From contig JAFRTJ010000017.1 in NCBI GenBank assembly GCA_017427185.1, forward strand, positions 1 to 40,308: a DNA stretch of 40,308 nt, written 5' to 3'. This stretch comes from Bacteroidaceae bacterium. Lineage in GTDB: Bacteria > Bacteroidota > Bacteroidia > Bacteroidales > Bacteroidaceae. Every line of letters starts with the position of its first letter. Position 1 is the first letter of the stretch. Shown here one piece after another: positions 8,972 to 17,860 of this stretch. Both the position numbers and the translations under genes were made by a program. A model generated the notes under the pieces. The model did not search any database, had not been told where the DNA came from, and saw nothing but the letters and a program-made list of their open reading frames with translations.

Positions 8972-8989
8972 TAATTTTGTGTAACTTTG
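8972..8989 (+). promoter_or_regulatory. Two adjacent -7 boxes ahead of the glycogen genes
   Basis: TAATTTTG (8972-8979) and TAACTTTG (8982-8989) both match TAnnTTTG, about 60-80 bases upstream of the debranching enzyme ATG. The 8821-9050 gap therefore holds a divergent promoter pair. The context (AAAGTTTCTTTTCTTCG upstream) resembles that ahead of panC. Confidence 0.65.
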
Positions 8990-9050
8990 AGAACTTTAGC
9001 GTGTTTGTTACCAAGAAAAAAGAATTTATTATTGATTTAATACGTCTGCC

Positions 9051-10994
9051 ATGAGTTATCTAAAATTTGACAAGACTCTTATGACGAATCTTGAAGTCTC
9101 GCTACAAAAGGAGATTTTGAGATCGAATCGTTCGGGTGCGTACTCATGTACGACCTTGGTGGATTGTAATACAAGAAAGTACCATGGTCTGTTGGTTGTC
9201 CCCGTGCCAGGATTGGACGACGAGAACCATGTTCTCCTCTCTTCGCTTGATGCTACCGTTGTGCAGCATGGCGCAGAATTCAACTTGGGATTACATAAAT
9301 ATCAAGGGAACAATTTCAGCCCACGTGGCCATAAGTACATCCGCGAATTTGATTCTCTTCAGGTTCCCACCACTACATATCGTGTGGGTGGTGTGATTCT
9401 GAAGCGAGAGATGATGTTTCAACATTTCGAGAACAGAGTGATCATTCGCTATACTTTAGTGGATGCGCACAGCGAGACAACTCTGCGCCTGCAACCTTTC
9501 CTGGCATTCAGGAGCGTGCGTGAGTTTACTCATGAGAACAGCCGAGCCAGCCGTGAGTATCAAATGGTTCAAAACGGCATAAAGACCTGTATGTACCCAG
9601 GCTATCCTGATCTTTATATGCAGATCAACAAAGAAAACCAGTTTGTATTCCGTCCTGATTGGTATCGTGGATTGGAATATCCAAAGGAACAGGAGCGAGG
9701 CTATTCGAGCAATGAGGATTTGTATGTACCTGGTTATTTCGAGTTCAATATCACTAAGGGGGAAAGTGTGGTGTTCAGTGCGGGTTTATCAGAGATAGAC
9801 ACAACGACACTTGCAGGATTGGCTGATTTTGAGCTAAACATCCGCACCCCGCGTGACAATTTCTATAATACGTTGGTCAATAGTGCTCATCAGTTTCTGG
9901 TTCATAGGGATCATGAGGATTATCTGCTGGCAGGTTATCCTTGGTTTAAGTGTCGTGCACGTGACATGTTCATTTCTTTGCCAGGCCTTACGCTGACCAA
10001 TCACGAGAGCCAGAAATTTGAATCCGTGATGGCAACCGCTGAAAAAGCCGTACGAGAGTTTATGGCAGGTGAGCCCTTGAGTGTGGGCGTGACTGAAATC
10101 GAGCATCCAGATGTGCTGCTATGGGCCGTATGGTGTATCCAACAGTATGGTAATCTGGTGTCGATGGAAAAGTGCATAGAGAAGTACGGACAGTTATTGC
10201 GTGACATCATGGAATGGTTGCGTGCTGGTAATCATCCTAATCTGAAGATTGAGGATAATGGGCTGGTTTATAGCGAAGGACGCGACAAGGCGGTGACGTG
10301 GATGAACAGTACGGTGAATGGACGACCAATCGTTCCACGCACAGGCTACATAGTAGAGTTCAATTGTTTGTGGTACAACGCTCTGAAGTTCAGCGCAGAA
10401 GTTTGCCGTACCATGAACGACCTTCCTTTGGTAGAAGAACTTGAGGCTCAGGCAAAGAACTGTGAGGACAACTTTATTCCGATGTTCTACAACGAGCATG
10501 GCTATCTGTGTGACTATTGTGTGGATGGTTATCGTGACTACAATGTGCGCCCCAACATGATTTTTGCCGTCGCTTTGGACTATTCTCCTTTAGACCAAAA
10601 GCAAAAGAAAAGTGTATTGGATTATTGTACAAAGGAACTTTCTACGCCCAAGGGTCTTCGTTCCCTCTCACCAAAGAGTCCTGGATATAATCCTATGTAT
10701 GTGGGTCCTCAAGTTCAGCGTGACTATGCATATCACCAAGGTACAGCTTGGCCTTGGTTAGCTGGATTTTATATGGAGGCATGTTTAAAGATCTTCAAGA
10801 TGAGTCGTTACAGTTACGTAGACCGATTGCTGGTAGGTTACGAAGAAGAGTTGTTCTACCATTGTATCGGCACCATTCCTGAACTTTTCGATGGTAATCC
10901 GCCGTTCCATGGGCGTGGAGCCATCAGCTTTGCCATGAATGTGGCAGGCATCATGCGGGTAGTGAAATTGTTGGATAAGTACAATACTTATTGA
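9051..10994 (+). CDS. Glycogen debranching enzyme (amylo-alpha-1,6-glucosidase)
   Basis: Hydrolyses alpha-1,6 branch points in glycogen or starch. The 647-residue protein has an archaeal/bacterial-type N-terminal domain (residues about 20-240, starting SLQKEILRSNRSGAYSCTTLVDCNTRKYHGLLV) and an alpha/alpha-barrel catalytic domain (about 280-640) with YPWFKCRARDMFISLPGL, WMNSTVNGRPIVPRTGYIVEFNCLWYNAL and GTAWPWLAGFYMEA. This is the single-activity GDE_N/GDE_C form, not the eukaryotic two-activity enzyme. It has no signal peptide and acts in the cytoplasm. It is first in a three-gene run with the GT4 enzyme (16 bases later) and the GH57 amylase. Confidence 0.94.
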   Translation: MSYLKFDKTLMTNLEVSLQKEILRSNRSGAYSCTTLVDCNTRKYHGLLVVPVPGLDDENHVLLSSLDATVVQHGAEFNLGLHKYQGNNFSPRGHKYIREFDSLQVPTTTYRVGGVILKREMMFQHFENRVIIRYTLVDAHSETTLRLQPFLAFRSVREFTHENSRASREYQMVQNGIKTCMYPGYPDLYMQINKENQFVFRPDWYRGLEYPKEQERGYSSNEDLYVPGYFEFNITKGESVVFSAGLSEIDTTTLAGLADFELNIRTPRDNFYNTLVNSAHQFLVHRDHEDYLLAGYPWFKCRARDMFISLPGLTLTNHESQKFESVMATAEKAVREFMAGEPLSVGVTEIEHPDVLLWAVWCIQQYGNLVSMEKCIEKYGQLLRDIMEWLRAGNHPNLKIEDNGLVYSEGRDKAVTWMNSTVNGRPIVPRTGYIVEFNCLWYNALKFSAEVCRTMNDLPLVEELEAQAKNCEDNFIPMFYNEHGYLCDYCVDGYRDYNVRPNMIFAVALDYSPLDQKQKKSVLDYCTKELSTPKGLRSLSPKSPGYNPMYVGPQVQRDYAYHQGTAWPWLAGFYMEACLKIFKMSRYSYVDRLLVGYEEELFYHCIGTIPELFDGNPPFHGRGAISFAMNVAGIMRVVKLLDKYNTY

Positions 10995-11010
10995 TACAGG
11001 AGGTAAGGAT

Positions 11011-12315
11011 ATGAGAGTACTTATGTTTGGATGGGAGTTCCCTCCCAAAATATACGGAGGATTGGCTGTAGCCTCCTATGGTATTACGAAAGGATTGAGC
11101 CTGCAAGGAGATGTGGATATTACCTTCTGTATGCCTCGGCCCAGTGGAGAAGAGGAACGTTTCCTGAAGATTATCAATATGAGCCAAGTGCCTGTTGTGT
11201 GGCGCGATGTGCAGTACGATAACATTCGGAATCGTTTTGTAGGTCATACGGCAGAGGATTACTATCGTTTCCGCGATCACTTGTATGCTGACTTTAATTA
11301 CATGCAGGGTCTGGATGATATGGGCTGCATAGGTTTCGCTGGTGGTTATCCATCGAACTTGCATGATGAGATTAACAATTTCAGTATCATTGCTGGTGTG
11401 CTTGCCCGAAGCGAGCAATTCGACCTGATACATGCTCATGATTGGTTGACATATCCAGCAGGTGTCCATGCTAAGATGGTCAGTGGGAAACCACTTTGTA
11501 TCCATGTCCATGCTACTGATTTCGATCGTTCACGAGGTAAGGTTAACCCCACTGTTTACGGAATTGAGAAGAATGGCATGGATCATGCGGATTGCATCAT
11601 GTGTGTGAGCGAATTGACTCGCCAGACCGTAATCAATCAGTATCATCAGGATCCTCGCAAATGTGTGGCTATGCATAATGCTGTTTATCCTTTGTCTGAG
11701 GAAATACAGGCAATCCAACCTCACAAGAGCTCTGACGAGAAAATTGTGACTTATCTAGGTCGTATCACTATGCAGAAGGGGCCTGAGTATTTCCTTGAGG
11801 CTGCTAAGCGAGTATTGGACAGAAGCCATAACATTCGTTTCTGTTTTGCCGGCAGTGGAGACATGATGGATGCGATGATAGAACTGGCGGCTGCTTATGG
11901 CATCGCCGATCGATGCCACTTCCCTGGATTTCAGCGGGGGAAGCAGGTTTATGAGTGTTACAAGAACAGTGACGTCTTCGTGATGCCCTCTGTAAGTGAA
12001 CCCTTTGGTATAGCGCCTTTGGAAGCTATGCAATGTGGTTGTCCCAGCATTATCAGTAAACAAAGTGGTTGTGGTGAGATATTGGACAAGGTAATCAAAG
12101 TGGACTATTGGGATATTGATGCTATGGCAGATGCCATATATGCTATATGTACCAATGATGCATTCCATAAGTATCTTAGTGAAGAAGGCAAGGCTGAAGT
12201 GGACCGCATTACATGGGAGAAAGTGGGTTTGAGAATCCGTAACTGCTATAATCAACTTACTTCACGTGGGTGGTTTGATAATAATGAATATTTGTATGCT
12301 GTAAAGAATATTTAG
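11011..12315 (+). CDS. GT4-family glycosyltransferase, glycogen-synthase-like
   Basis: A 434-residue GT-B fold glycosyltransferase, probably adding glucose to an alpha-glucan. The N-terminus has GWEFPPKIYGGLAVASYG, where KIYGGL resembles the KxGGL donor loop of starch synthases. LIHAHDWLTYPAGV and VHATDFDRSRG follow. The C-terminal half has VTYLGRITMQKGPEYFLEAA and, near residue 330, the EPFGIAPLE motif (E-x7-E) typical of retaining GT-B enzymes. It lies between the debranching enzyme and GH57 amylase genes with gaps of 16 and 26 bases, so the three are probably co-transcribed. The activity (synthase or alpha-glucan phosphorylase-like partner) is inference from neighbours. Confidence 0.9.
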   Translation: MRVLMFGWEFPPKIYGGLAVASYGITKGLSLQGDVDITFCMPRPSGEEERFLKIINMSQVPVVWRDVQYDNIRNRFVGHTAEDYYRFRDHLYADFNYMQGLDDMGCIGFAGGYPSNLHDEINNFSIIAGVLARSEQFDLIHAHDWLTYPAGVHAKMVSGKPLCIHVHATDFDRSRGKVNPTVYGIEKNGMDHADCIMCVSELTRQTVINQYHQDPRKCVAMHNAVYPLSEEIQAIQPHKSSDEKIVTYLGRITMQKGPEYFLEAAKRVLDRSHNIRFCFAGSGDMMDAMIELAAAYGIADRCHFPGFQRGKQVYECYKNSDVFVMPSVSEPFGIAPLEAMQCGCPSIISKQSGCGEILDKVIKVDYWDIDAMADAIYAICTNDAFHKYLSEEGKAEVDRITWEKVGLRIRNCYNQLTSRGWFDNNEYLYAVKNI

Positions 12316-12341
12316 TTTGAAACAACAAAAAAGAAGATATT

Positions 12342-13796
12342 ATGAAAACGATCTGTTTATATTTCGAGATACACCAGCCCAATCATCTGAAACGCTATCG
12401 TTTCTTCGACATTGGTACGGATCATTATTACTATGATGACTACGAGAATGAGCGTGCCACTGCAGATGTGGCTCAGCGTAGTTACATTCCGGCTTTGACT
12501 ACGATGCAGGAAATGATCAGCACCTATGGGAAGGACTTTAAGGTTGCCTTTTCTATTAGTGGCGTTGCTTTGGAATCATTGGAGCAGTATGCACCTGAAG
12601 TAGTGGAGCTTCTGCAAGATCTTTCCAAGACAGGAAGTGTAGAATTCTTGGCAGAACCTTATAGTCATGGTTTGTCATCTCTGATCAACAATGGGAATTT
12701 CATTGCTGAAACCAAGCGTCAATCACGGAAGATGAAAGAACTCTTTGGACATACGCCTAAAGTGTTCCGCAATAGTTCTCTCATCTACAATGACGAGATT
12801 GGAGCCACAGTGGCTCAGATGGGATTCAAGGGAGTCATGGTGGAAGGTGCAAAACATATCTTGGGATGGAAGTCACCTCATTATATATATAGTTGTGCCA
12901 ATGATAATCGCTTGAGCCTTTTGCTTCGTGACTACAAATTGAGTGATGACATTGGCCTGCGTTTCAACAACAGTTCTTGGAGTGAGTATCCTTTGATGGC
13001 TGATAAATATATGGGTTGGATTGCAAGCTTGCCAGAAGGTGAAAATGTGATCAACATCATGATGGAACTTTCTGCATTGGGAATCTATCAACCATTGGAG
13101 AGTAATATCTTGGAATTCTTGCGCTCTCTTCCTCTTATGGCTAAGAGAGTGGATGTACAGTTCTTGACACCTAGCGAAGTGATTGCAAAGAACAAACCTG
13201 TAGGTCCCATCGAGGTTACCTATCCCATCACATGGAACGATGAGGAGCGTGATACAAGTAGTCTGCTTGGTAACGGCCTTCAGAAAGAGACATTCAACAA
13301 GCTCTACGACGAGAATATCGTGGGACGTATCTTAGCATGCCGCGATCGCAGAATCCAGCAGGATTGGGATCGACTGCAAGCCAGTGACAATCTTCGTTTC
13401 ATGTCAACCAAGAATACAGGACTCCCTACATATCGAGGCATCTATGATAGCCCATACGATGCGTTTACCAATTTCATGAATATCCTTGGAGATTTCCAGA
13501 AACGAGTAAAGAGCATGTATCCTGATGACGTGGAGAATGATGAACTTAACAGTTTGTATACTCAGATTGCCAACTTGGAGAATGCTGTTAATGTGAAGGA
13601 TAAGGAAATCAGTCGTTTGCATGCTCGCTTAAAGCAATTTGAGACTGGTGAGGAACCTGCAGAAACGGAAGAGAAACCAAAAGAAAGTATTTCTGCCAAG
13701 AAATCAGCAGCCACAAAGAAGACAACGAAAACTCCTGCCTCAAAACCTGTTGCAAAGAAGGCATCTTCGAAAAAAGGAACGAAGAAGACAAAATGA
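12342..13796 (+). CDS. GH57 alpha-amylase / glucanotransferase with basic tail
   Basis: Cytoplasmic alpha-glucan hydrolase or 4-alpha-glucanotransferase. The GH57 signature HQPNH sits at residues 11-15, followed by family segments EFLAEPYSHGLSSL and GFKGVMVEGAKHILGW, which probably contain catalytic-site acids. The catalytic region ends near 390. Residues about 395-430 form a likely coiled coil (TQIANLENAVNVKDKEISRL). The last 45 residues are Lys/Ala/Ser/Thr-rich (for example TKKTTKTPASKPVAKKASS), like histone H1 tails, and are not part of GH57. It is third in the glycogen run and is followed by a terminator. Confidence 0.92.
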   Translation: MKTICLYFEIHQPNHLKRYRFFDIGTDHYYYDDYENERATADVAQRSYIPALTTMQEMISTYGKDFKVAFSISGVALESLEQYAPEVVELLQDLSKTGSVEFLAEPYSHGLSSLINNGNFIAETKRQSRKMKELFGHTPKVFRNSSLIYNDEIGATVAQMGFKGVMVEGAKHILGWKSPHYIYSCANDNRLSLLLRDYKLSDDIGLRFNNSSWSEYPLMADKYMGWIASLPEGENVINIMMELSALGIYQPLESNILEFLRSLPLMAKRVDVQFLTPSEVIAKNKPVGPIEVTYPITWNDEERDTSSLLGNGLQKETFNKLYDENIVGRILACRDRRIQQDWDRLQASDNLRFMSTKNTGLPTYRGIYDSPYDAFTNFMNILGDFQKRVKSMYPDDVENDELNSLYTQIANLENAVNVKDKEISRLHARLKQFETGEEPAETEEKPKESISAKKSAATKKTTKTPASKPVAKKASSKKGTKKTK

Positions 13797-13817
13797 TGTA
13801 GCATTTCTATAGAAGAA

Positions 13818-13856
13818 AAGTCCCAGGACGCGTATGATGCCTTGGGACTTTTTTTT
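13818..13856 (+). terminator. Terminator after the GH57 gene
   Basis: AAGTCCCAGG (13818-13827) pairs with CCTTGGGACTT (13840-13850), with one bulged T and a 12-base loop. A T-run follows on the plus strand, and an A-run precedes it, so it may also stop the convergent DUF4270 transcript. Confidence 0.85.
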
Positions 13857-13878
13857 GTATATGTCTCACTTCCTTATA

Positions 13879-15330
13879 TTATTGGAAGCGGCTGTAGATT
13901 ACTTGCATGTTGATTGGCGTGCGGCTTCCACCCACCAAACGGATGCTGTTCATGCTTATGTCGTGGGTCACACTTACCTCATAGCCTGATGTGTTGGTAC
14001 TTGTGTTCACAGGTATAACCACCACTTTGTTCCAATCTGGATATTTTGCTTCCCATTGCGTCTCTGTAAGGTTTTCTTGCTTCATGCCATAGATCTTCTC
14101 GTGCTGACAATAAGAAATCAAACGGCTCAGGTTCTCGAAGGTATAGGAGTTGTATGTGGAATTGAACGTCGTTGTATAGGAGGTTTGTGAGTCAGACACT
14201 TCATGTTTCTCGAAAAAAGAGTACATGTTTTGTTTCCTTACCAGCAACAACGAAGAGGGGATTCCCAATTGGTGTTCCACTTGGGCACGATTGTATCGAG
14301 TAAGAGTCAGTTGTGCCTTGTTTACACTATCTGTGGAGTGCGTTGCATAGATTTCACGCACGGGTAAAGTTATTTCTGTGCAGATGCCTGCAGGTGTCTT
14401 CAGGTAGGTACAAGTCTCATCGTTCACCAATTCGCTCACGTCTTGGTTCTCAAACTGGGTACTCTGGATTACTTCAGGTGTAGCTGCAAAGCGAGTCCAA
14501 CCTGCATACACGCTGTCGGCATTCTCTGAATCAAAAAACTTGTAATGAATATTCATGGTACCTACTGTGACTGACACCATCGTTCCGTTACCACTCTTCA
14601 AGCGGAAGTATAAGCCAGGACATACATTATGGATGAAGGAGTATGAATCTGCAAAATATTCAGGATGCTCGTAATAGGAGTTCATGATACGTGTACCATA
14701 TTCCTTAGGCAAACTGATGTGTATGTTGGGGATATGTTTACTGCTTGTGCGTTCTGCATCACTCAGCGTATAGTCTTCAGGGGTAAACATCTTGGTGGCA
14801 ATTGGCTTTGCTCCTGAGGGTAGAAATTGTTCCAGATTGATGTTGGTGTAATAGGTTGAATCCTCGCTCATGGTGTTATGAGGATCCAGTTCGTATACCT
14901 CCATCTTCATGGGGTTGTTCTTTTCGCCATAATAATCATTGAAATAGAGTCGGACATCAATCGAGTCACATCCGATGGGGTCTTTGGAATGGTCTGGCTG
15001 GATTTCCAGTTGTGGGTCAATAGGGAACAGTTGTTGCCGATTAGGGAAAGAGAAACTTTCGAAAGAGTGGAATTGTGCGGCAAAACTTGCTGTGATGCGA
15101 GTGTTGGTCTCTGGATCTGTGATGCTGCCAATGAAATTGTTCGTGCTGGTGGAAAGAACAGAATCCATAGCTATTGAACGAGTGTGGACTTGGAACACCT
15201 CATATGTACTGGTAATCCCGTCTGCCTCTGGAAACAAGCCTAGCGTAGACGTGTTTTCGTCACAGGAACAGAACGTTGAAACGCTCAAGACCATAATAAA
15301 ATTCAGCAAGGTGAATTTCTTGACTGTCAT
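13879..15330 (-). CDS. DUF4270 family outer-surface lipoprotein
   Basis: A 483-residue lipoprotein of a Bacteroidetes-specific family (DUF4270) of unknown function. The N-terminus (MTVKKFTLLNFIMVLSVSTFCSC-DENTSTLG) is a lipoprotein signal with the acylated Cys followed by acidic residues, a common outer-surface export signature in this phylum. The body shows family features: SFAAQFHSFESFSFPN, GCDSIDVRLYFNDYYG, and repeated beta-rich segments. The frame is open to 15384, overlapping the upstream gene by 20 bases, but the extra 18 residues (MMKITIKKKK...) precede a complete signal peptide, so 15330 is preferred. It directly follows the starch-synthase GT5 gene on the same strand. Confidence 0.85.
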   Translation of the reverse strand: MTVKKFTLLNFIMVLSVSTFCSCDENTSTLGLFPEADGITSTYEVFQVHTRSIAMDSVLSTSTNNFIGSITDPETNTRITASFAAQFHSFESFSFPNRQQLFPIDPQLEIQPDHSKDPIGCDSIDVRLYFNDYYGEKNNPMKMEVYELDPHNTMSEDSTYYTNINLEQFLPSGAKPIATKMFTPEDYTLSDAERTSSKHIPNIHISLPKEYGTRIMNSYYEHPEYFADSYSFIHNVCPGLYFRLKSGNGTMVSVTVGTMNIHYKFFDSENADSVYAGWTRFAATPEVIQSTQFENQDVSELVNDETCTYLKTPAGICTEITLPVREIYATHSTDSVNKAQLTLTRYNRAQVEHQLGIPSSLLLVRKQNMYSFFEKHEVSDSQTSYTTTFNSTYNSYTFENLSRLISYCQHEKIYGMKQENLTETQWEAKYPDWNKVVVIPVNTSTNTSGYEVSVTHDISMNSIRLVGGSRTPINMQVIYSRFQ

Positions 15331-15364
15331 AGATTCTTTCAAAAATGAGAATAGTTTTTTCTTC

Positions 15365-16201
15365 TTAATCGTTATCTTCATCATCCTCAGGCCTTCCTTT
15401 GCCCCAAATCATGTCGTAGAACTCAGTATGTGCCGAACCATATTCGTCTGGATTCTGTGGTTCCAAAACAGGCTTGTCCAGACTTTGAGCCAATTGGAGC
15501 AGCTTCTCGTTGCTTTGCATGAAAGAGACTCCGTCTGCGTATTTGATACCCACCTTGTTAAGCATCTGTATATCCTTCGTGTCGTCCAGCCCTTCCATTG
15601 CAGAGATGTCAGCTGAACGCAAGCGCATAATCTCAGCAAAGTTCTTGGGAAGTTTCCCCTTCATTCCGAATCCTGAAGGTGTATAGATTACACTACAATC
15701 GCGGAAACATGGCTCCTCTTCATAGGCAGTTCTAATATAAAGAGGTACGAAAGCACTCATCCATCCCATACAATGCACTACGTCAGGCACCCAACGCAAC
15801 TTCTTTACCGTTTCCAGTACTCCACGCGCATAGAAAACGGCACGCTCAGGGTTGTCCTTGTATTCACGCTTACGGGCATCCGTGCCCATTTGTTTCCGGC
15901 TGAAGTAATCGTCGTTGTCGATAAAGTAAACCTGCATTCGAGCGCTGGGGATGCTGGCCACTTTGATGATCAGTGGATGGTCCGTATCGTCGATGATGAG
16001 ATTCATTCCGCTCAGACGGATAACCTCGTGCAACTGATTGCGACGTTCGTTGATAGTGCCCCATTTGGGCATAAACGTACGCGCCTCTCTTCCCTTTTCT
16101 TGAACTTGCTGGGGCACTTTCCTTCCCTGCACGGATTCAGGGGACTCTGCTACGTAGGGCAGGATCTCCTGAGTGATAAAAAGGATTCTTTTTGCTTTCA
16201 T
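15365..16201 (-). CDS. Stand-alone starch/glycogen synthase N-terminal (GT5) domain protein
   Basis: A 278-residue protein matching only the N-terminal half of GlgA-type starch synthase: RILFITQEILPYV, FMPKWGTINERRNQLHEV, VYFIDNDDYFSRKQMG, AVFYARGVLETVKKLRWVPDVVHCMGWMSAFVPLYIRT. The C-terminal Rossmann domain that binds ADP-glucose is absent, and the KxGGL loop is replaced by SPESVQGRKVPQ, so normal catalysis seems unlikely. The tail is acidic (RPEDDEDND). Known Bacteroidales genomes carry such short forms annotated as glycogen synthase. A regulatory or partner role with the GT4 enzyme nearby is speculation. It has a well-formed promoter at 16232-16263. Confidence 0.85.
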   Translation of the reverse strand: MKAKRILFITQEILPYVAESPESVQGRKVPQQVQEKGREARTFMPKWGTINERRNQLHEVIRLSGMNLIIDDTDHPLIIKVASIPSARMQVYFIDNDDYFSRKQMGTDARKREYKDNPERAVFYARGVLETVKKLRWVPDVVHCMGWMSAFVPLYIRTAYEEEPCFRDCSVIYTPSGFGMKGKLPKNFAEIMRLRSADISAMEGLDDTKDIQMLNKVGIKYADGVSFMQSNEKLLQLAQSLDKPVLEPQNPDEYGSAHTEFYDMIWGKGRPEDDEDND

Positions 16202-16231
16202 CCTAGTACGTCCATATTACTATTTACTCTG

Positions 16232-16263
16232 CAAAATTAGTGAAAAATATGGTTAAAAACAAA
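16232..16263 (-). promoter_or_regulatory. Promoter of the GT5-domain gene
   Basis: On the minus strand TTTG (16260-16263), exactly 20 bases, then TAATTTTG (16232-16239), 30 bases before the ATG. This is a full match to the Bacteroidetes TTTG-N19-20-TAnnTTTG pattern. Confidence 0.8.
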
Positions 16264-16344
16264 TTGGATTCGCCAAAATGACCAGTTTTGCGTTTTTTTC
16301 GGGTTAATTTCATTAAAAAGTTTCTTTTTTTGGGGAATTCTGTG

Positions 16345-16352
16345 TTACTTTG
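16345..16352 (+). promoter_or_regulatory. Candidate -7 box for panCD
   Basis: TTACTTTG, one base off TAnnTTTG, lies 22 bases before the panC ATG in a context (AAGTTTCTTTTTTTGGGG) similar to that ahead of the debranching enzyme. Confidence 0.45.
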
Positions 16353-16374
16353 CGCGGTTTAATTGACATTTGCC

Positions 16375-17217
16375 ATGTTGGTAGTACACAAAATATCAGA
16401 ATTGAAGGCTTACCTGAAGAAGCAGCGCAAGGCTGGACGTTCAGTTGGATTGGTGCCCACGATGGGCGCCTTGCATCAAGGTCATGCTTCCCTGGTGAGA
16501 CGCAGTGTTGCTGAGAATGATGTGACCGTTGTCAGCGTTTTCTTGAATCCAACCCAGTTCAATGACAAGACTGACTTGGAGAAATATCCGCGCACCCTCG
16601 AGGCGGATTGTCACTTGCTTGAGGAGTGTGGCGCACAAGTAGCCTTTGCCCCCAGCGTGGAAGAGGTTTATCCTGAACCTGATACTCGTCACTTCAGTTA
16701 TCCTCCTACCGACAGCGTAATGGAAGGAGCCATGCGGCCAGGTCACTTCAATGGAGTGTGCCAGATAGTAAGCAAGTTGTTCATGTACGTCTCTCCTGAC
16801 CGCGCTTATTTTGGCGAGAAGGATTACCAGCAGATTGCAGTCATCCGCCGCATGGTGGAGGATTTGGGGTTTGATATAGAGATAGTTCCCTGCCCCGTCG
16901 TTCGAGAGGAATCAGGCTTGGCGCTCAGTAGCCGCAACACATTGCTTTCTCCTGAGGAGAGAACGCTGGCAGCCAACATCTATCGCGTGATGAAGGAAAG
17001 CCTCTCGCTCGACAAGACTGTCCAGCAGACGCATGATTACGTAGTGGAGAACATCAATCAGATCGAGGGCCTTCAGGTGCAGTACTACAGCATCGTGGAT
17101 GGCGATTCGTTGGCTGAAGTGAACAGCTGGGATGATGCAGACAGCATTGTGGGTTGCATCACCGTTTTCTGCGGCTCAGCCCCCATCCGTCTGATCGACC
17201 ATATAAGGTATAAATAA
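16375..17217 (+). CDS. panC: Pantothenate synthetase PanC
   Basis: Condenses pantoate and beta-alanine using ATP to form pantothenate. The protein is 280 residues from ATG 16375. The frame could begin at a TTG 12 bases earlier, but the family start ([14 protein letters not shown]) favours the ATG. Visible motifs are [16 protein letters not shown] (HxGH nucleotide-binding signature), [12 protein letters not shown] and the KMSKS-like region [14 protein letters not shown]. It lies 32 bases upstream of panD, which makes the beta-alanine substrate, so the two form a pathway pair. Confidence 0.97.
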   Translation: MLVVHKISELKAYLKKQRKAGRSVGLVPTMGALHQGHASLVRRSVAENDVTVVSVFLNPTQFNDKTDLEKYPRTLEADCHLLEECGAQVAFAPSVEEVYPEPDTRHFSYPPTDSVMEGAMRPGHFNGVCQIVSKLFMYVSPDRAYFGEKDYQQIAVIRRMVEDLGFDIEIVPCPVVREESGLALSSRNTLLSPEERTLAANIYRVMKESLSLDKTVQQTHDYVVENINQIEGLQVQYYSIVDGDSLAEVNSWDDADSIVGCITVFCGSAPIRLIDHIRYK

Positions 17218-17249
17218 TTCAAATTCAAGCAGAAGGCTCTATCAGAGAT

Positions 17250-17600
17250 ATGATGATTGAAGTTCTGAAATCGAAGTTGCATTGCGTTCAGGTTACTGAG
17301 GCAAATCTGAATTATATTGGTAGCATCACCATCGATGAGGATTTGATGGATGCAGCCAATCTGATTGCTGGCGAGAAGGTTCAGGTTGTGAACAACAACA
17401 ACGGCGAGCGTTTCGATACATATATAATCCGCGGAGAACGTGGTTCTGGCTGTATCTGCCTCAATGGCGCCGCAGCACGCAAGGTGCAGGTAGGCGATAC
17501 CGTCATCATCATTTCCTATGCCCTGATGGATTTCGAAGAGGCAAAGACTTTCCGTCCAACCATCGTCTTTCCAGAGAACAACAGGGTAGTCCGGAAGTGA
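17250..17600 (+). CDS. panD: Aspartate 1-decarboxylase PanD
   Basis: Pyruvoyl enzyme that converts L-aspartate to beta-alanine for pantothenate synthesis. The 116-residue proenzyme has the self-cleavage site G24-S25 in NYIGSITID, at the position seen in E. coli PanD when the first ATG is used. K9 (SKLH), the Y-I-R segment ([10 protein letters not shown]) and the [16 protein letters not shown] stretch also match. It is second in the panCD unit, and a 22-base-period repeat array begins 21 bases past its stop. Confidence 0.97.
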   Translation: MMIEVLKSKLHCVQVTEANLNYIGSITIDEDLMDAANLIAGEKVQVVNNNNGERFDTYIIRGERGSGCICLNGAAARKVQVGDTVIIISYALMDFEEAKTFRPTIVFPENNRVVRK

Positions 17601-17621
17601 GATTTTTTGCTTGAGAAAACG

Positions 17622-17698
17622 CGACACGTTGACTTGCTGGATTCAACGTGTTGATTCCTTCAACTCAACGTGTTGATTTGCCCGATTCAACGTGTTGA
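17622..17698. repeat. 22-base-period array, locus 2 (four cores)
   Basis: Cores at 17622-17632 (CGACACGTTGA), 17644-17654, 17666-17676 and 17688-17698 (all three CAACGTGTTGA) start exactly 22 bases apart, with unrelated 11-base spacers. The first two cores can pair as RNA: GACACGTTGA (17623-17632) with TCAACGTGTT (17643-17652), nine Watson-Crick pairs and one wobble around a 10-base loop. The array follows panD and precedes the Dabb-his unit. Confidence 0.88.
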
Positions 17699-17860
17699 AA
17701 TTTCCTCCTCGACCAGAGAACTCCTGAGCAGGAATCGCAGACTTGATTCCCAGTAAAGGCTTGCATTTGTTTTTGAAGACAAATTGTTTGCCACATTCAT
17801 AGAATAATCAGAAAAAATTTGTACCTTTGCACGACAATTACATTATTTATATAAGAACAG
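17699..17860. other. Intergenic region ahead of the Dabb-his unit
   Basis: Beyond the repeat array it holds a short GAATC/GATTC inverted repeat near 17733-17750 and the promoter box listed separately. No his leader peptide with a run of His codons is visible. Confidence 0.5.
17822..17829 (+). promoter_or_regulatory. -7 box of the Dabb-his unit
   Basis: TACCTTTG, an exact TAnnTTTG match followed by CACGAC, lies 32 bases before the Dabb ATG. No TTTG is seen at the usual 20-base distance. Confidence 0.65.
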
